A stretch of 12,060 nucleotides of DNA, taken from the NCBI GenBank assembly GCA_003024985.2, contig PXIH01S0007720.1; one strand, given 5' to 3'. The stretch's first letter is position 1. Each line of letters opens with the position of its first letter. Under the pieces are notes generated by a model. That model had not been told where the DNA came from. It was given only the letters and a program-made list of their open reading frames with translations, and did no database searches. The translations under genes and the position numbers were made by a program. This DNA comes from Euperipatoides rowelli. Its lineage: Eukaryota > Onychophora > Udeonychophora > Euonychophora > Peripatopsidae. This document shows, piece by piece, positions 1 to 8,132 of the stretch.

Positions 1-80
1 AAAAGCCCCAAAATACGGAAGACGTATTTTAAAGTAAAAAAACGTAAGAATACGGAAAAAACGTACAATCTGGCAACCCT
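1..80. mobile_element. terminus of a hAT-like or MITE element, cut by the window edge
   Basis: Read on the minus strand, the segment begins near position 80 with AGGGTTGCCAGATTG. Termini of the type (C)AGGGTTGCCAGA are common on hAT-superfamily elements and their MITEs. The rest is made of ACG/CGT-rich A/T runs and holds a perfect 8-bp hairpin at 10-30 (AAAATACG, 5-base loop, CGTATTTT). The composition changes to plain AT-rich DNA just after 80. The other end and the target duplication lie outside the window, so the family call rests on the terminus alone. Confidence 0.4.
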
Positions 81-81
81 A

Positions 82-592
82 ATGATGAATATTTTATAAT
101 TTATTGATGTACAACTAAACTTTTGATTTCTCTTTTAGATCTACTCAAGTGCATTAGTAATGCTATTTTCAATTCACTCTTGATTTATTTAGCTCACTTT
201 CTAAATGAATATATCTACAAATTTTGGATTGTGAAATTTATCCAGTTGCCAACTTATTCATAGACCCTGAATAATTCTCATACCTTTCAAAACAACACTT
301 TTGTTGGACGAGCTAAATGGATTTTAAAATCCTAATATCCTACTATTAACTTTTTACAATAAGGATACAATATCTTTAATAGATTACTAAGTATTTTCAC
401 TCAAATTTCTAAAATTATTCCATTAAACATAATTATTGATATATATATATATATATATTTTTCTCAAACGAGAACTGATTTAGGTGCAGTATTTATTATT
501 ATTTCAATAAAGAAAGAAAGAAGTACAACATATTTATGTATGATACATATCAAATTATCAACTATATGACATAGTGAATATAGACTTCTTGA
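82..592. other. AT-rich intergenic DNA with an (AT)n microsatellite
   Basis: No open frame or RNA gene is recognisable here. An (AT)10 dinucleotide run lies at about 439-458, and short A/G-rich runs occur near 510-522. Confidence 0.6.
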
Positions 593-733
593 ATTCATTA
601 TAATGCTTGTGAAGAAGTAAGGCAAAACTTTAAAAGATTTGGAAAATATATTCTTAAAGCTGAATTCTCTGACGAAGATGTTTTGGAACAGATTTATATT
701 GATAGCCTGATAGGTTTACCTTTACTGAAATAA
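593..733 (+). pseudogene. unidentified protein-like open frame (possible terminal exon or gene remnant)
   Basis: The frame is open from 593 to the TAA at 731-733 (46 residues). It has a composition unlike random AT-rich DNA: charged and hydrophobic residues alternate, including RQNFKRFGKYILKAEF and DEDVLEQIYIDSL. This suggests an amphipathic helical segment. There is no ATG at its head and no strong acceptor, although AG at 614-616 could serve. A GTAAGG at 617 could instead be a splice donor that ends an exon at 616. Directly after the stop come an AATAAAA-like signal and a 12-base A run, the look of a retroposed 3' end. I do not recognise the protein. It may be a host exon, a retrocopy or a transposon remnant. 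Confidence 0.3.
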
Positions 734-1623
734 AATTAAAAAAAAAAAACGTTTAAATCACATTCATTTTATTATTATTTGTGAGCTCTAGCATCGAGAT
801 GATGAAATTCAAGAAAATAATGTTAGACACAATTTCTTAATGATTAATGCAAATGATAATATATTAATGTTTCTTGTCATACGTCGTCATAAATTAAATC
901 ATTAAGAAGAGCTCAATAATAAATCTTTAGCGATCCATGAACACTAACAGCCTAGGAGAACGCACTCAATGATGAACATAATTTTATTGGAGAAAGACTG
1001 CCACTAGGTTTTAAATGTAACAAAAAAAAAATGAATTAAAGAGGAAATATTATATTACCGGTACTATGTTATTTAAAATGTCAACAAATGATAATGCTTC
1101 TAATTCTTCTAAATCTGATTTTCTATGCTAATAAAATGTAATGTCAATGACAAAAGTAGCTAAATCTACCTATCAAACTTCAGAGGAGTATATTTAAAGT
1201 CTGTATGATATTATTAATTACACTTCTAAGAGAAATGAATAAGGAAAATTAAACTAAAAACTATATACTAAAAAATACTATTCATAAGTAAACAATGAAA
1301 ATGATGCAAAAATATATTATCCAGGTATCTTTACAAGCCGGGCGATAATTATAGAAAAGAACATGGAATGAACAACTACAGTATATCAATGAAAAGAAAA
1401 CAACCTACAAATTGTAATGAAACAGATCAAGTCCACTTTACAAGACTCTAAATGAAAAAATAAGAAACTACTGTAAATATTACAACTATCAAAACAAATA
1501 TGAAGTTTTAACCAATCAAATATTTCTTTCCAATCAATAGATGACAAAATTTAAAAAAATATGCTAGCTTAGTAAGTGAATATTCTAAAATAAATTTTTT
1601 TTGACAGTATCTGGTCAATTGTC
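734..1623. other. no gene seen; AT-rich DNA
   Basis: This is mostly low-complexity A/T DNA. One short open stretch at 792-905 (+, 37 codons) follows a CTCTAG that could act as an acceptor. Its translation (starting HRDDEIQENNVRHNF) is not recognisable, so it is not called as a gene. Confidence 0.5.
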
Positions 1624-2219
1624 AAGAAAGAAGACTTCAACAGTTTAAATGCTAGCTATAATGGCAAAAGAGATAGTATAAATTATATTTAAAACACGAA
1701 AACTAGATTAAACCTCATAATAACCTAGAGCACAAAATACACCAAGATAAAACAAGGTGAAATACAATATATCATTCAAGCTGATTCTAACAATACAAGT
1801 AACTACCATAATAAACCGTAAAAGAAAGAAGACTTCAACAGTTTAAATGCTAGCTATAATGGCATAAGGGAAAGTATAAATTATATTTAAAGCACAAAAA
1901 CTAGATTAAACCTCATAATAACCTAGAGCAAAAAACTTAATACACCAAGATAAAACAAGGTGAAATACAGTATCATTCTAGCCGATTCTAACAATACAAG
2001 TAAATACTGTAATAAACCGTAAAAGAAAGAAGACTTCAACAGTTTAAATGCTAGCTATAATGGCAAAAGGGAAAGTATAAATTATATTTAAAACGCAAAA
2101 ACTAGATTAAACCTCATAATAACCTAGAGCAAAAAAACAACATAATACACCAAGATAAAATACAGTATATCATTCAAGCCGAATCTAACAATACAAATAA
2201 ATGCTGTAATAAACCGTAT
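1624..2219. repeat. three tandem copies of a ~200-bp unit
   Basis: Copies start at about 1624, 1822 and 2023. The marker GACTTC falls at 1633, 1831 and 2032, giving periods of 198 and 201 bp. Each copy contains GACTTCAACAGTTTAAATGC near its head, CTAGATTAAACCTCATAATA in the middle and AATAAACCGTA at its end. Copies differ by scattered substitutions, A-run length changes and small indels. Copy 3 lacks the ~10 bases CAAGGTGAAA seen in copies 1 and 2. No open frame crosses the array. It looks like a short satellite or minisatellite block. Confidence 0.9.
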
Positions 2220-2582
2220 ATGAAAAAAATTAATAAATATGCTGTAGATAATTAACCCCAAATATTTAGTCTATAGGAAACAAAAATAAAATCCATTTAA
2301 TGGCAAAATATAAGTGAACAGAGAGGATGATTGCTTTAATAATGAAAATCGATACCTATATCAAAAAGAAAAAAAAAATGAATGTCAAAGGAATGGAACA
2401 TTACATGAACATTTGTCAATGCTCTAGTAGTACAGTGTAATCCCTTAAGATGGAAATTTTTAAAGATATAAAACTAAAACTGCTAATAGATTTTAATTTT
2501 AAAAATCTTGAACATCCCATTTAAATAAAAAAAGATTTGCTGCATGTTTTAAATATTGAGGGATGATCATCTACATTATATG
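2220..2582. other. no gene seen; AT-rich DNA
   Basis: Nothing recognisable was found on either strand beyond A-rich runs. The segment separates the tandem array from the transposase fragment. Confidence 0.5.
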
Positions 2583-2748
2583 CATATGCTGCTGTTCACT
2601 TGTTCTTAACAACCATTACCAATTATCACATAAAAGATCTGGGCTATAAGGAACCCAAGCCAAGGATACTGATCAATCAATCCAGATGGAAAATTATTTT
2701 AATAAGAATCTTGTACATTGATTAATGCATCATCTTGATGAAAGATGA
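2583..2748 (-). pseudogene. fragment of a mariner/Tc1-type transposase C-terminus
   Basis: Translating the minus strand from about 2745 gives FHQDDA, the neighbourhood of the second catalytic Asp (family form QQDGA or HQDNA). About 70 bases later, after an in-frame stop and a one-base frame change, comes WVPYSPDLLCDNW, corresponding to the WPPRSPDLTPxDF block with the third acidic residue. This is followed by a further stop and LLRTSEQQHM. The spacing and order of the two blocks match the DDE/D catalytic domain of the IS630-Tc1-mariner superfamily. The first Asp block and the N-terminal DNA-binding domain are absent and no terminal repeats were found. It is a short dead fossil, distinct in sequence from the element at 7372-8978. 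Confidence 0.65.
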
Positions 2749-2907
2749 AATATTAATCAATTATTGTAAACCTGTCCAGCTTTAAAGTAACACCATTATA
2801 TGTCAAGTATATTTTTTCTTTACAAAGAAAACATTTTATATGTTATATAAGAAAATACTTTTTTTTTCTCTTTAAAAGTAGGAAAATACTGGTATTAAAT
2901 AATGTAA

Positions 2908-3048
2908 ATTTTATCGACTATATTTAATTGTAATGATGACTCATTCCTCCCGGTAGTACCAAACATACGTTCAATAGTAGAGTCTCCTATTTGGTCCGAG
3001 GCGGAAGAGTCATCTAAAGAATTGCTTGAAATATTGACAATTCATTAG
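2908..3048 (+). other. short unidentified open frame, coding-like composition
   Basis: The frame is open from just after a TAA (2905-2907) to TAG (3046-3048), 46 codons. It is clearly richer in G+C than the DNA around it. The middle reads FLPVVPNIRSIVESPIWSEA followed by an acidic ESSKELLEIL stretch. It has no ATG at the head and no convincing splice signals. It ends about 50 bases before the LTR repeat at 3099. It could be an exon remnant, a transposon remnant or chance. I do not recognise it. Confidence 0.2.
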
Positions 3049-3098
3049 ACAAATCTGTACTTGATGGATGTTTTGCTGCAATTCCAAATTCAGGAGCT

Positions 3099-3701
3099 AT
3101 ATAACAAACTCTGGCCCTAGGTAGGGGGGGAGAGGCAGAGTTGTTACACGTTTGGAAGTAGTAGGTGGGTGATGATGAAAATGTTGGTGTTTTAGCTGGT
3201 TGCTAACTGCTGCTGAACTGCTATTTGGTTACTACGTTGTAAAATAAGACTGGAGGAAACCGGCAATTAGGTTGTAAATAAAGCTATCTGTTTATTAACA
3301 TTGTAAATAAAACTTTATACAGATAAGTATTACCGGCTAGCCAAATTGCTAGCCGGCGTACTAGAAATAATAAAATGAACATAACACCAAGTCCATGGAC
3401 TGGACAAACGTTGGAGAGATGATTATCCTCTAAAGGTGAGGGCAATCACTCCAAGGCAAAGACAACAATAATAGGAAGGAGAAGCCTTTTATAACTTACA
3501 AGGCTAATTATACTGAATGTACAATTAGCAAATTAGCATTGGCTCGCTCATTCCAGAGTTCGAACATCCGTGACGCATTTACTAATTAAAATAAACACGT
3601 TGCAGATGAAATCAAAACATGGAATATGCGAGCAAATTTAAATAAAAGCTAAATAATTAAATATTACAATATTTAATAAAATATAAACTGAACAATCATC
3701 A
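3099..3701 (-). repeat. LTR copy A (3' LTR in minus-strand reading)
   Basis: This ~603-bp copy aligns along its whole length with 4260-5192, apart from the insertion in the latter. Shared blocks include TGAACTGCTATTTGGTTACT, AAGTCCATGGACTGGACAAA and GGAGAAGCCTTTTATAACTT. A perfect 9-bp hairpin CCGGCTAGC/GCTAGCCGG with a 6-base loop lies at 3333-3356; copy B has lost it. The end hairpin that is perfect in copy B (4263-4304) is degraded here into a G run. Minus-strand CTGTATAAAG (3312-3322) could be its TATA box. Confidence 0.75.
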
Positions 3702-3703
3702 TA

Positions 3704-3715
3704 CTCCTCCCCACT
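3704..3715 (-). other. polypurine tract of the LTR element
   Basis: The minus strand reads AGTGGGGAGGAG, two bases before the TG that opens LTR copy A. The equivalent place beside LTR copy B (after 5192) has no such tract, as expected for the outer flank of a 5' LTR. The position and purine content fit a plus-strand primer site. Confidence 0.6.
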
Positions 3716-4248
3716 ATGAAAAAAAAAAATCACATTTTTTTATATCAAAACCCCAGTTTATAATCTTTCAAGAAAGAAAAAAAAAATACGATACTATTAA
3801 ACTTTAACTATATTTCGTCCAAATTTCAACCAATCAACCCCCCCAAAAAGATAGATTACAAATTTATTGTTACTACATTTTTAAATGATTATTTTGTTAT
3901 TTACAATATATTTTAATCAAGCTCAAATAATTGAATTTTGAATCTAAATGCAAAAAAAGTAAGTCAATAGTTCATATCGCTTTTCAAATTTAAACGACTT
4001 ACTGTGGCATTAACATTGTTTTAACTTCCTAATAGCGCTGGTATAAATTGTCTCATTTACGAAGTAGTGGGAGTTAGCCTTCCTTTTCCATTATGAACCC
4101 TGCTTCCGCTAAAAATGAGTGCAAATCATTCTGCTCCAGCCGTGAATTCTCTCATGGTGACGGTTACGGTGGAGCATATCAAGGTTACAATGCTTAATCC
4201 TGAATCAAGTCAGGCAATGCCGGCATGATCGCTTTCACAATTCCTCAA
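3716..4248. other. interior of the miniature LTR element, no intact gene
   Basis: The half near the PPT (about 3716-4015) is A/T-rich with several A and C runs. The half next to the PBS (about 4016-4248) is clearly richer in G+C and looks like leader or former coding sequence. On the minus strand all frames of that half are interrupted by stops. The longest readable pieces (for example SGSRVHNGKGRLTPTTS) do not match gag or pol motifs I know. A GTAAGT donor-like site lies on the minus strand near 3998-4003. Confidence 0.5.
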
Positions 4249-4259
4249 ACGGGGAGCCA
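4249..4259 (-). other. primer binding site, tRNA-Asp type
   Basis: The minus strand reads TGGCTCCCCGT directly after the last base of LTR copy B. Its complement, ACGGGGAGCCA, equals the acceptor stem, discriminator G and CCA of eukaryotic tRNA-Asp(GUC). The match is exact over 11 bases. Beyond it the resemblance (GAGGAATTG against GGGGAATCG) continues imperfectly. The location next to an LTR end makes chance unlikely. The tRNA 3' end is quoted from general knowledge, not from a search. Confidence 0.7.
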
Positions 4260-4262
4260 ATA

Positions 4263-4304
4263 TAACAACTCTGACCCGCCCTAGGAGGCGGGTCAGAGTT
4301 GTTA
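4263..4304. repeat. perfect 18-bp inverted repeat at the LTR end
   Basis: The left arm (4263-4280) contains ACTCTGACCCGCC and the right arm (4287-4304) contains GGCGGGTCAGAGT. They are exact reverse complements over 18 bp around the 6-base loop CTAGGA. The G+C content is far above its surroundings. It sits at the minus-strand 3' end of LTR copy B, next to the PBS, so it would form a stem in the element's RNA leader. The copy A equivalent at about 3102-3148 is degenerate. Confidence 0.85.
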
Positions 4305-4381
4305 CAAGTTTTGAAGTAGTAGGTGGGTGGAGAAGAGAATGATGGAAATGTTGGTGGTTTAGCTGGTTGCTAACTGCTGCT

Positions 4382-4708
4382 TGTTAAATACAATGTGTTT
4401 GTTTAATCATTATTTTATATATTTTAGTACATAGATAATTAGTTTTTTAATGTGTAACATCAGTGTGCATAACAATTGTTTAATAACTTAATTTAAATAG
4501 CAGTAGTAATATAGTAATTTGTTATGTGACCGGATATCACGTCACATTTTGCAAGGTGTTCTGGGATAGCGTCTCTTCACTTTCTTCTTACTTGTCAGCC
4601 ATGTTGGCTTAATGTGTGTATCCAATGTAGAGAATAAATTCTAAAAATTGAACAGGTAAAAGTCTTGGTATTTATGTGTAATAGTATAAATTAGTTAAAG
4701 TTTATACA
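4382..4708. mobile_element. nested solo-LTR-like insertion with 5-bp target duplication
   Basis: Comparison with the uninterrupted LTR copy A (AACTGCTGCTGAACTG) shows 327 bp inserted here. The insert starts TGTTAAATAC and ends TTTATACA, the TG...CA ends of an LTR. It is flanked by CTGCT (4377-4381) and ATGCT (4709-4713), a 5-bp target duplication with one change; copy A has the single CTGCT. Inside, in plus orientation, a G+C-richer patch (about 4530-4615) precedes AGAATAAATTC (4630-4640), which could supply a polyadenylation signal. No coding sequence is present. 5-bp duplications fit Gypsy, BEL/Pao and Copia LTRs, so the superfamily is not resolved. Confidence 0.7.
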
Positions 4709-5192
4709 ATGCTGAACTGCTATTTGGTTACTACGTTGTAAAATAAGACTGGAGGAAACCGGCAATTAGGTTGTAAATAAAGCTATCTGTTTGTTAACAT
4801 TGTAAATAAAACTTTATACAGATAAGTATAAGAATTACTAGCCGGCATACTAGAAATAATAAGCTGAACATAACACAAAGTCCATGGACTGGACAAACAT
4901 TGGAGAGATGATTGTCCTCTAAAGGTGAGGGCAATTACTCTCCAAGGTAAAGACAACAATAATATGAAGGAGAAGCCTTTTATAACTTACAAGGCTAAGT
5001 AAACAATGTATAATTAGCAAATTAGCATTGGCTCATTCATTCCATAGTTAGAACATCTGTGACTCATTTACTCATTAAAGTAAACATGTCACAGATGAAA
5101 GCAAAACATATGGAATGTGTGAGCAAATGTAAACAGAAGCTAAATAATTTAATATTACAATATTTAATAAAATATAAACTGAACAATCGTCA

Positions 5193-5828
5193 TAATGTTT
5201 AGAACTTTTTTTTTCATTATGAGCCATTCTTAGAATGTAGTAAATGCTGTAATGTATATTCTAATTCATCATACTGTAATTAGATGTATTAATTTTTGTT
5301 AAAAAGTAAATGCTACAAGCCAGTAAGCTGGGCTTTACAGTAGACTACATTTTTTTTTATAGCTGAAGTTGATAAGCAATCATAAAAAGATTTGTGTGTT
5401 TGTGTATTGCTTACAGTAAAATATAATCGAGTTGACAAATTGCTATCATCTAAAAGATAGATGGAATAAAGTAAAAGATATTAAAAAATTCTACCATTTA
5501 TTATTTTAAATAATCATTAAATAATATCTAGTTAAAGCATGGAGATAGGATTGTCTGATAATTAAGGTAGCCTAATCTTGTCAATGATATGATCATGATT
5601 GTTTACAATAATACGATCATGATTGTTTACAATAATACTGTTTGCAAACTTCAGTTTGGGAAATATGTAAAAATTTAATAAAATAGGTCAAATTTAAAAT
5701 TCACTTTAAAGAACATATATTACTAAAACATCCCTTACATCTAAAGCATTTTCTGAGTACAAACAGAGTTTATGTAGTTATTAAATATTTTTACCATTAT
5801 TCAAACAAGGCAAGTGGCAATAATTGTA
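5193..5828. other. AT-rich DNA with a perfect 24-bp tandem dimer
   Basis: No gene is seen. At 5591-5638 the 24-base unit GATCATGATTGTTTACAATA followed by ATAC occurs twice in a row with no mismatch. T runs lie near 5205-5213 and 5350-5358. Confidence 0.75.
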
Positions 5829-6184
5829 GGACTTTATATTCAGAGAGATATGAAATGGACACACATGTTAATTATACTATTACCAAAGCAAATAGAAGGT
5901 TTCTTTTGTATAGCATTAAACAATGTGGTGCTGACTGTATAAGGTTTATATCAGACTTTTGCTAGTATATCGTTGTCCAGGCTGATCTGCTGCATTAACT
6001 GATAGTCAGATATGATATTGAGCATGTACAAAAAAGAGCTTTGAAAGTAATTGATGGTAATTTTGGGCAGGATTATCGATTAACCTTCTCCACATTAAAT
6101 ATTCAATTAATTAAGCATAGAAGATTAGGTTTAATGCAGAATTTTACTAAATTTTTTTGTACAATTTCCTCAATCCGTTACTAA
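5829..6184 (+). pseudogene. decayed C-terminus of a LINE-type reverse transcriptase ORF
   Basis: The translation starts GLYIQRDMKWTH (5829-5864), then shifts one frame to VNYTITKANRRFLLYSIKQ (5867 on). After in-frame TAG (5963) and TAA (5996) it continues DIEHVQKRALKVIDGNFG and IQLIKHRRLGLMQNFTKF, ending at TAA 6182. The block order LGxxI..DLKW, ITKKANRRLxxLRxLKxxG, LExVQKRALRII and LxxRRxxLxxxF is what one sees after the RT domain of non-LTR retrotransposons, just before the 3' UTR. Catalytic RT motifs (FADD) lie upstream of this piece and are missing, so it is a 5'-truncated, mutated copy. It has lost any coding function. Confidence 0.75.
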
Positions 6185-6990
6185 TTATAATACTTCTGGT
6201 AAAGTTACTAGAAATTTTTAAAAATTTCATTTATCATAATATATTTGAACTAGATACCGGTACTAAAAATCTCTGTTAATTTCAATATTTAAAATGCTTA
6301 ATGAAAATGCATAGCATTTTGTTTTTATTTTTAATGGTAAATAAATTATAATGTATTATGGTTCATATCCTTTGACCAGAACCATTCACTAATTGTCTAT
6401 AATGTTTTTCCTTGTATTTATTTGATAATAAACTTATTACTCTTGACAGTGGATTTGTTGTGGGGCTATGAGGAAGTGACTATCAATTTGAATTAATCTG
6501 GCACTTTCTGCCTACCGTATCACAAATTTGTTGTATAGTTATTGAAATTTTCATCTTATGATGTGTAACACTTTTTAATGAATTCCATGTTGAAAGAAAT
6601 TGAGTGTTGTGTCCTAATGCCCAATGCCTTTTGAGGAAAGATAATAGACTCATCGTGAATATTGTTAGATATCTTCATAGGTTTCTCCTTCCACTCTTAA
6701 GTAACCACTTTTATCTCTCACAGGCAAATATGACAATATTCACAATTTTTAATGAGGTTTAATGAAACACAAAAACATTGGAGGATTTTGCGAAATATAG
6801 ATTTATAAATAATAATGCAGATTAGTATAATTTGTTTAATAGATTATAGTTTTTTTTACAAAAGTTATGCATCATTGTTGTGAATCCATGATGAATGTTC
6901 ACTTCGGAAGAAAACTTTGGCGTTTGTTATTATTATTTTTTCTGTATAGTAAACAGTATGTATTCAAATAAATATTTAGCCAGATCATGA
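6185..6990. other. probable LINE 3' UTR, then 3' flank of the minus-strand gene
   Basis: No open frame is seen. The first ~260 bases after the RT remnant end in GATAATAAACTTATTA near 6424-6439, which may be the LINE 3' UTR. A sharp poly(A) end or target duplication is not seen. Nearer 6990 the DNA would be 3' UTR of the minus-strand gene. I see no clean AATAAA close downstream of its stop on that strand. Confidence 0.35.
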
Positions 6991-7110
6991 TTATTTTCTA
7001 TTTTTGGCTACAACGGATATACTGTAAGTCAAGCAAACTCCATCAGGTTCTACATTTGAAGGAAGATTACAGTCCAGTAAGTAACTAGGTGACCTTTTCA
7101 GTGGTAATTT
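6991..7110 (-). CDS. terminal coding exon of an unidentified host gene
   Basis: On the minus strand a strong acceptor (pyrimidine tract ending TTTATTTTTCAG, 7111 upward) is followed by 120 bases. These are open in only one of three frames and end at TAA (6991-6993), encoding 39 residues. The product contains LKRSPSYLLDCNLPSNVEP and ends in VVAKNRK. The exon starts in phase 0, which matches the phase-0 end of the exon at 9877-9951. The base composition is more balanced than that of the surroundings. I do not recognise the protein family. No transposon motif is present, so a host gene is the best reading. Confidence 0.6.
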   Translation of the reverse strand, partial: KLPLKRSPSYLLDCNLPSNVEPDGVCLTYSISVVAKNRK

Positions 7111-7237
7111 CTGAAAAATAAATGAAAAAAAAAGGAACTTATTAAATAAATAAGAATTTGACGATTAATAATTTAAATATAAAATAACTACTTATTGTTT
7201 AATAAATTCTAACACGAAACTTACTTCAGAATATATT

Positions 7238-7371
7238 TCTGTATAGTATGTTTATACAATGTATTGTGTTTATATACAGTATACACTGTATGTACTGTAT
7301 ATACTATGTATATACTGTATACTGTACATGCTTACTGTATATCAATATGTACTGTGTATATACAGTATATA
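7238..7371. repeat. degenerate TACTGTATA/TATACAGTA array, left part
   Basis: TACTGTA, TACAGTA and close variants recur at irregular ~10-20-bp spacing, giving many short palindromes. The 78-codon open frame starting at 7264 is a by-product of this repeat (a run of YTVYT-like residues) and is not a gene. The array resumes at 8979 on the far side of the transposon. Confidence 0.8.
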
Positions 7372-7487
7372 CAGGGTGATCACATTACACCTCACTCATT
7401 ACGGCGCTTTATTACACAAAAACAAATAGATATCAATGACCAGTTTGCTGCAGGTTTTAGCCAATCTCAAAAAGTTTTTTTTTTACC
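7372..7487 (+). repeat. left terminal inverted repeat
   Basis: About 116 bp pair with 8866-8978. Shared blocks include GGGTGATCACA, CCTCACTCATTACG, TTGCTGCAGGTTTTAGCCAA and TCTCAAAAAG. Mismatches are scattered. TIRs of this length are much longer than the ~30 bp of classic mariners. Confidence 0.9.
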
Positions 7488-7766
7488 TAGGTGGAGCTAG
7501 CATCTTTGAGAAGGAAAATGACATCCTTACAAGAAAAAGCGCAATGTGTCCTATGGTTCCATGAAACCAAATCACCTGCAACAGTTCGACGTCAGTTTAG
7601 AACAACATTTGGACGTGAACCATCAGATAAGAACACCATAAAGAACTGGTATGCAACATTTAATGAAACAGGGATCATGTGTAGAGGAAAGGCTCTGGTT
7701 GTGCACCTGTTTCAAACAATGTTGTGGGTGTAGCGTTCCAACGAAGCCCTTCAAAGTCAACACAGT

Positions 7767-8132
7767 GTGCATCGCGGGAGCTGCAAATTCCTCAATCAAC
7801 CATTCACAAAATTCTATACAAACGACAAACTGTGGGCCTACAAGGTGCAAATTTTGCAGTCGTTACAACCTGATGATCGGCCACATCATGCTGCTTTTGC
7901 TGACCTTATTCTTGACAGAATTGATGAGAACAAAATTATGTACGGTATGTGTGTTTCTCTGATGAAGCTACATTCCACACTTTGAGTAAGTTTAACAGAC
8001 ACATCGTTCGTATTTGGGGGTCTGAAAATCTCCACTGCCTCCGAGAACACGTTAGAGACATCCCAAAAATTAATGCCTGGTGTGGGCTCGTGCAAGATCG
8101 AATCATTGGACCATTCTTCGCAGAAGCAACAG
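7767..8132 (+). repeat. internal tandem duplication, copy 1
   Basis: This segment is homologous to 8133-8498 at an offset of 366-367 bp. It covers the second HTH through FFAEAT of the transposase. It retains the first catalytic Asp (GAT 7961) and the GSEN motif. The copies differ by many point changes and small indels. Confidence 0.92.

Larger units (their letters stand above)
3099..5192 (-). mobile_element. miniature or internally deleted LTR retrotransposon, minus-strand orientation
   Basis: Two long direct repeats (3099-3701 and 4260-5192) enclose only 558 bp. Subtracting the nested insertion at 4382-4713, both repeats are ~600 bp. On the minus strand each begins TGATGATTG or TGACGATTG. 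The upstream repeat (4260-5192) is followed at once by TGGCTCCCCGT, the complement of a tRNA-Asp 3' end. The downstream repeat (3099-3701) is preceded by the purine tract AGTGGGGAGGAG. The order LTR-PBS-interior-PPT-LTR is that of an LTR retrotransposon. The interior has no recognisable gag or pol, so the element resembles a TRIM or an internally deleted derivative. No matching target duplication is visible at 3098 and 5193, which weakens the claim that both LTRs come from one insertion. Confidence 0.7.
4260..5192 (-). repeat. LTR copy B (5' LTR in minus-strand reading), interrupted
   Basis: This copy is homologous to 3099-3701. It is 933 bp as it stands and ~601 bp without the 327-bp insertion and its 5-bp duplication. 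Its minus-strand 3' end abuts the PBS. It keeps a perfect 18-bp-stem hairpin near that end. Minus-strand CTGTATAAAG at 4811-4821 matches copy A's candidate TATA box. Relative to copy A it shows scattered substitutions and small indels spread evenly, so the pair is not recent. Confidence 0.75.

Noticed and set aside
439-458. (AT)n run as an origin or regulatory element
   Set aside because: It is a plain dinucleotide microsatellite with no further evidence.
6655-6742. 12-base inverted repeat around (G)TGAATATTGT
   Set aside because: It is short, widely spaced and AT-rich, so expected by chance in this composition.
7264-7500. 78-codon plus-strand open frame
   Set aside because: Its first half is a translation of the TACTGTATA repeat and its second half runs through the transposon's inverted repeat. 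It has no protein features.
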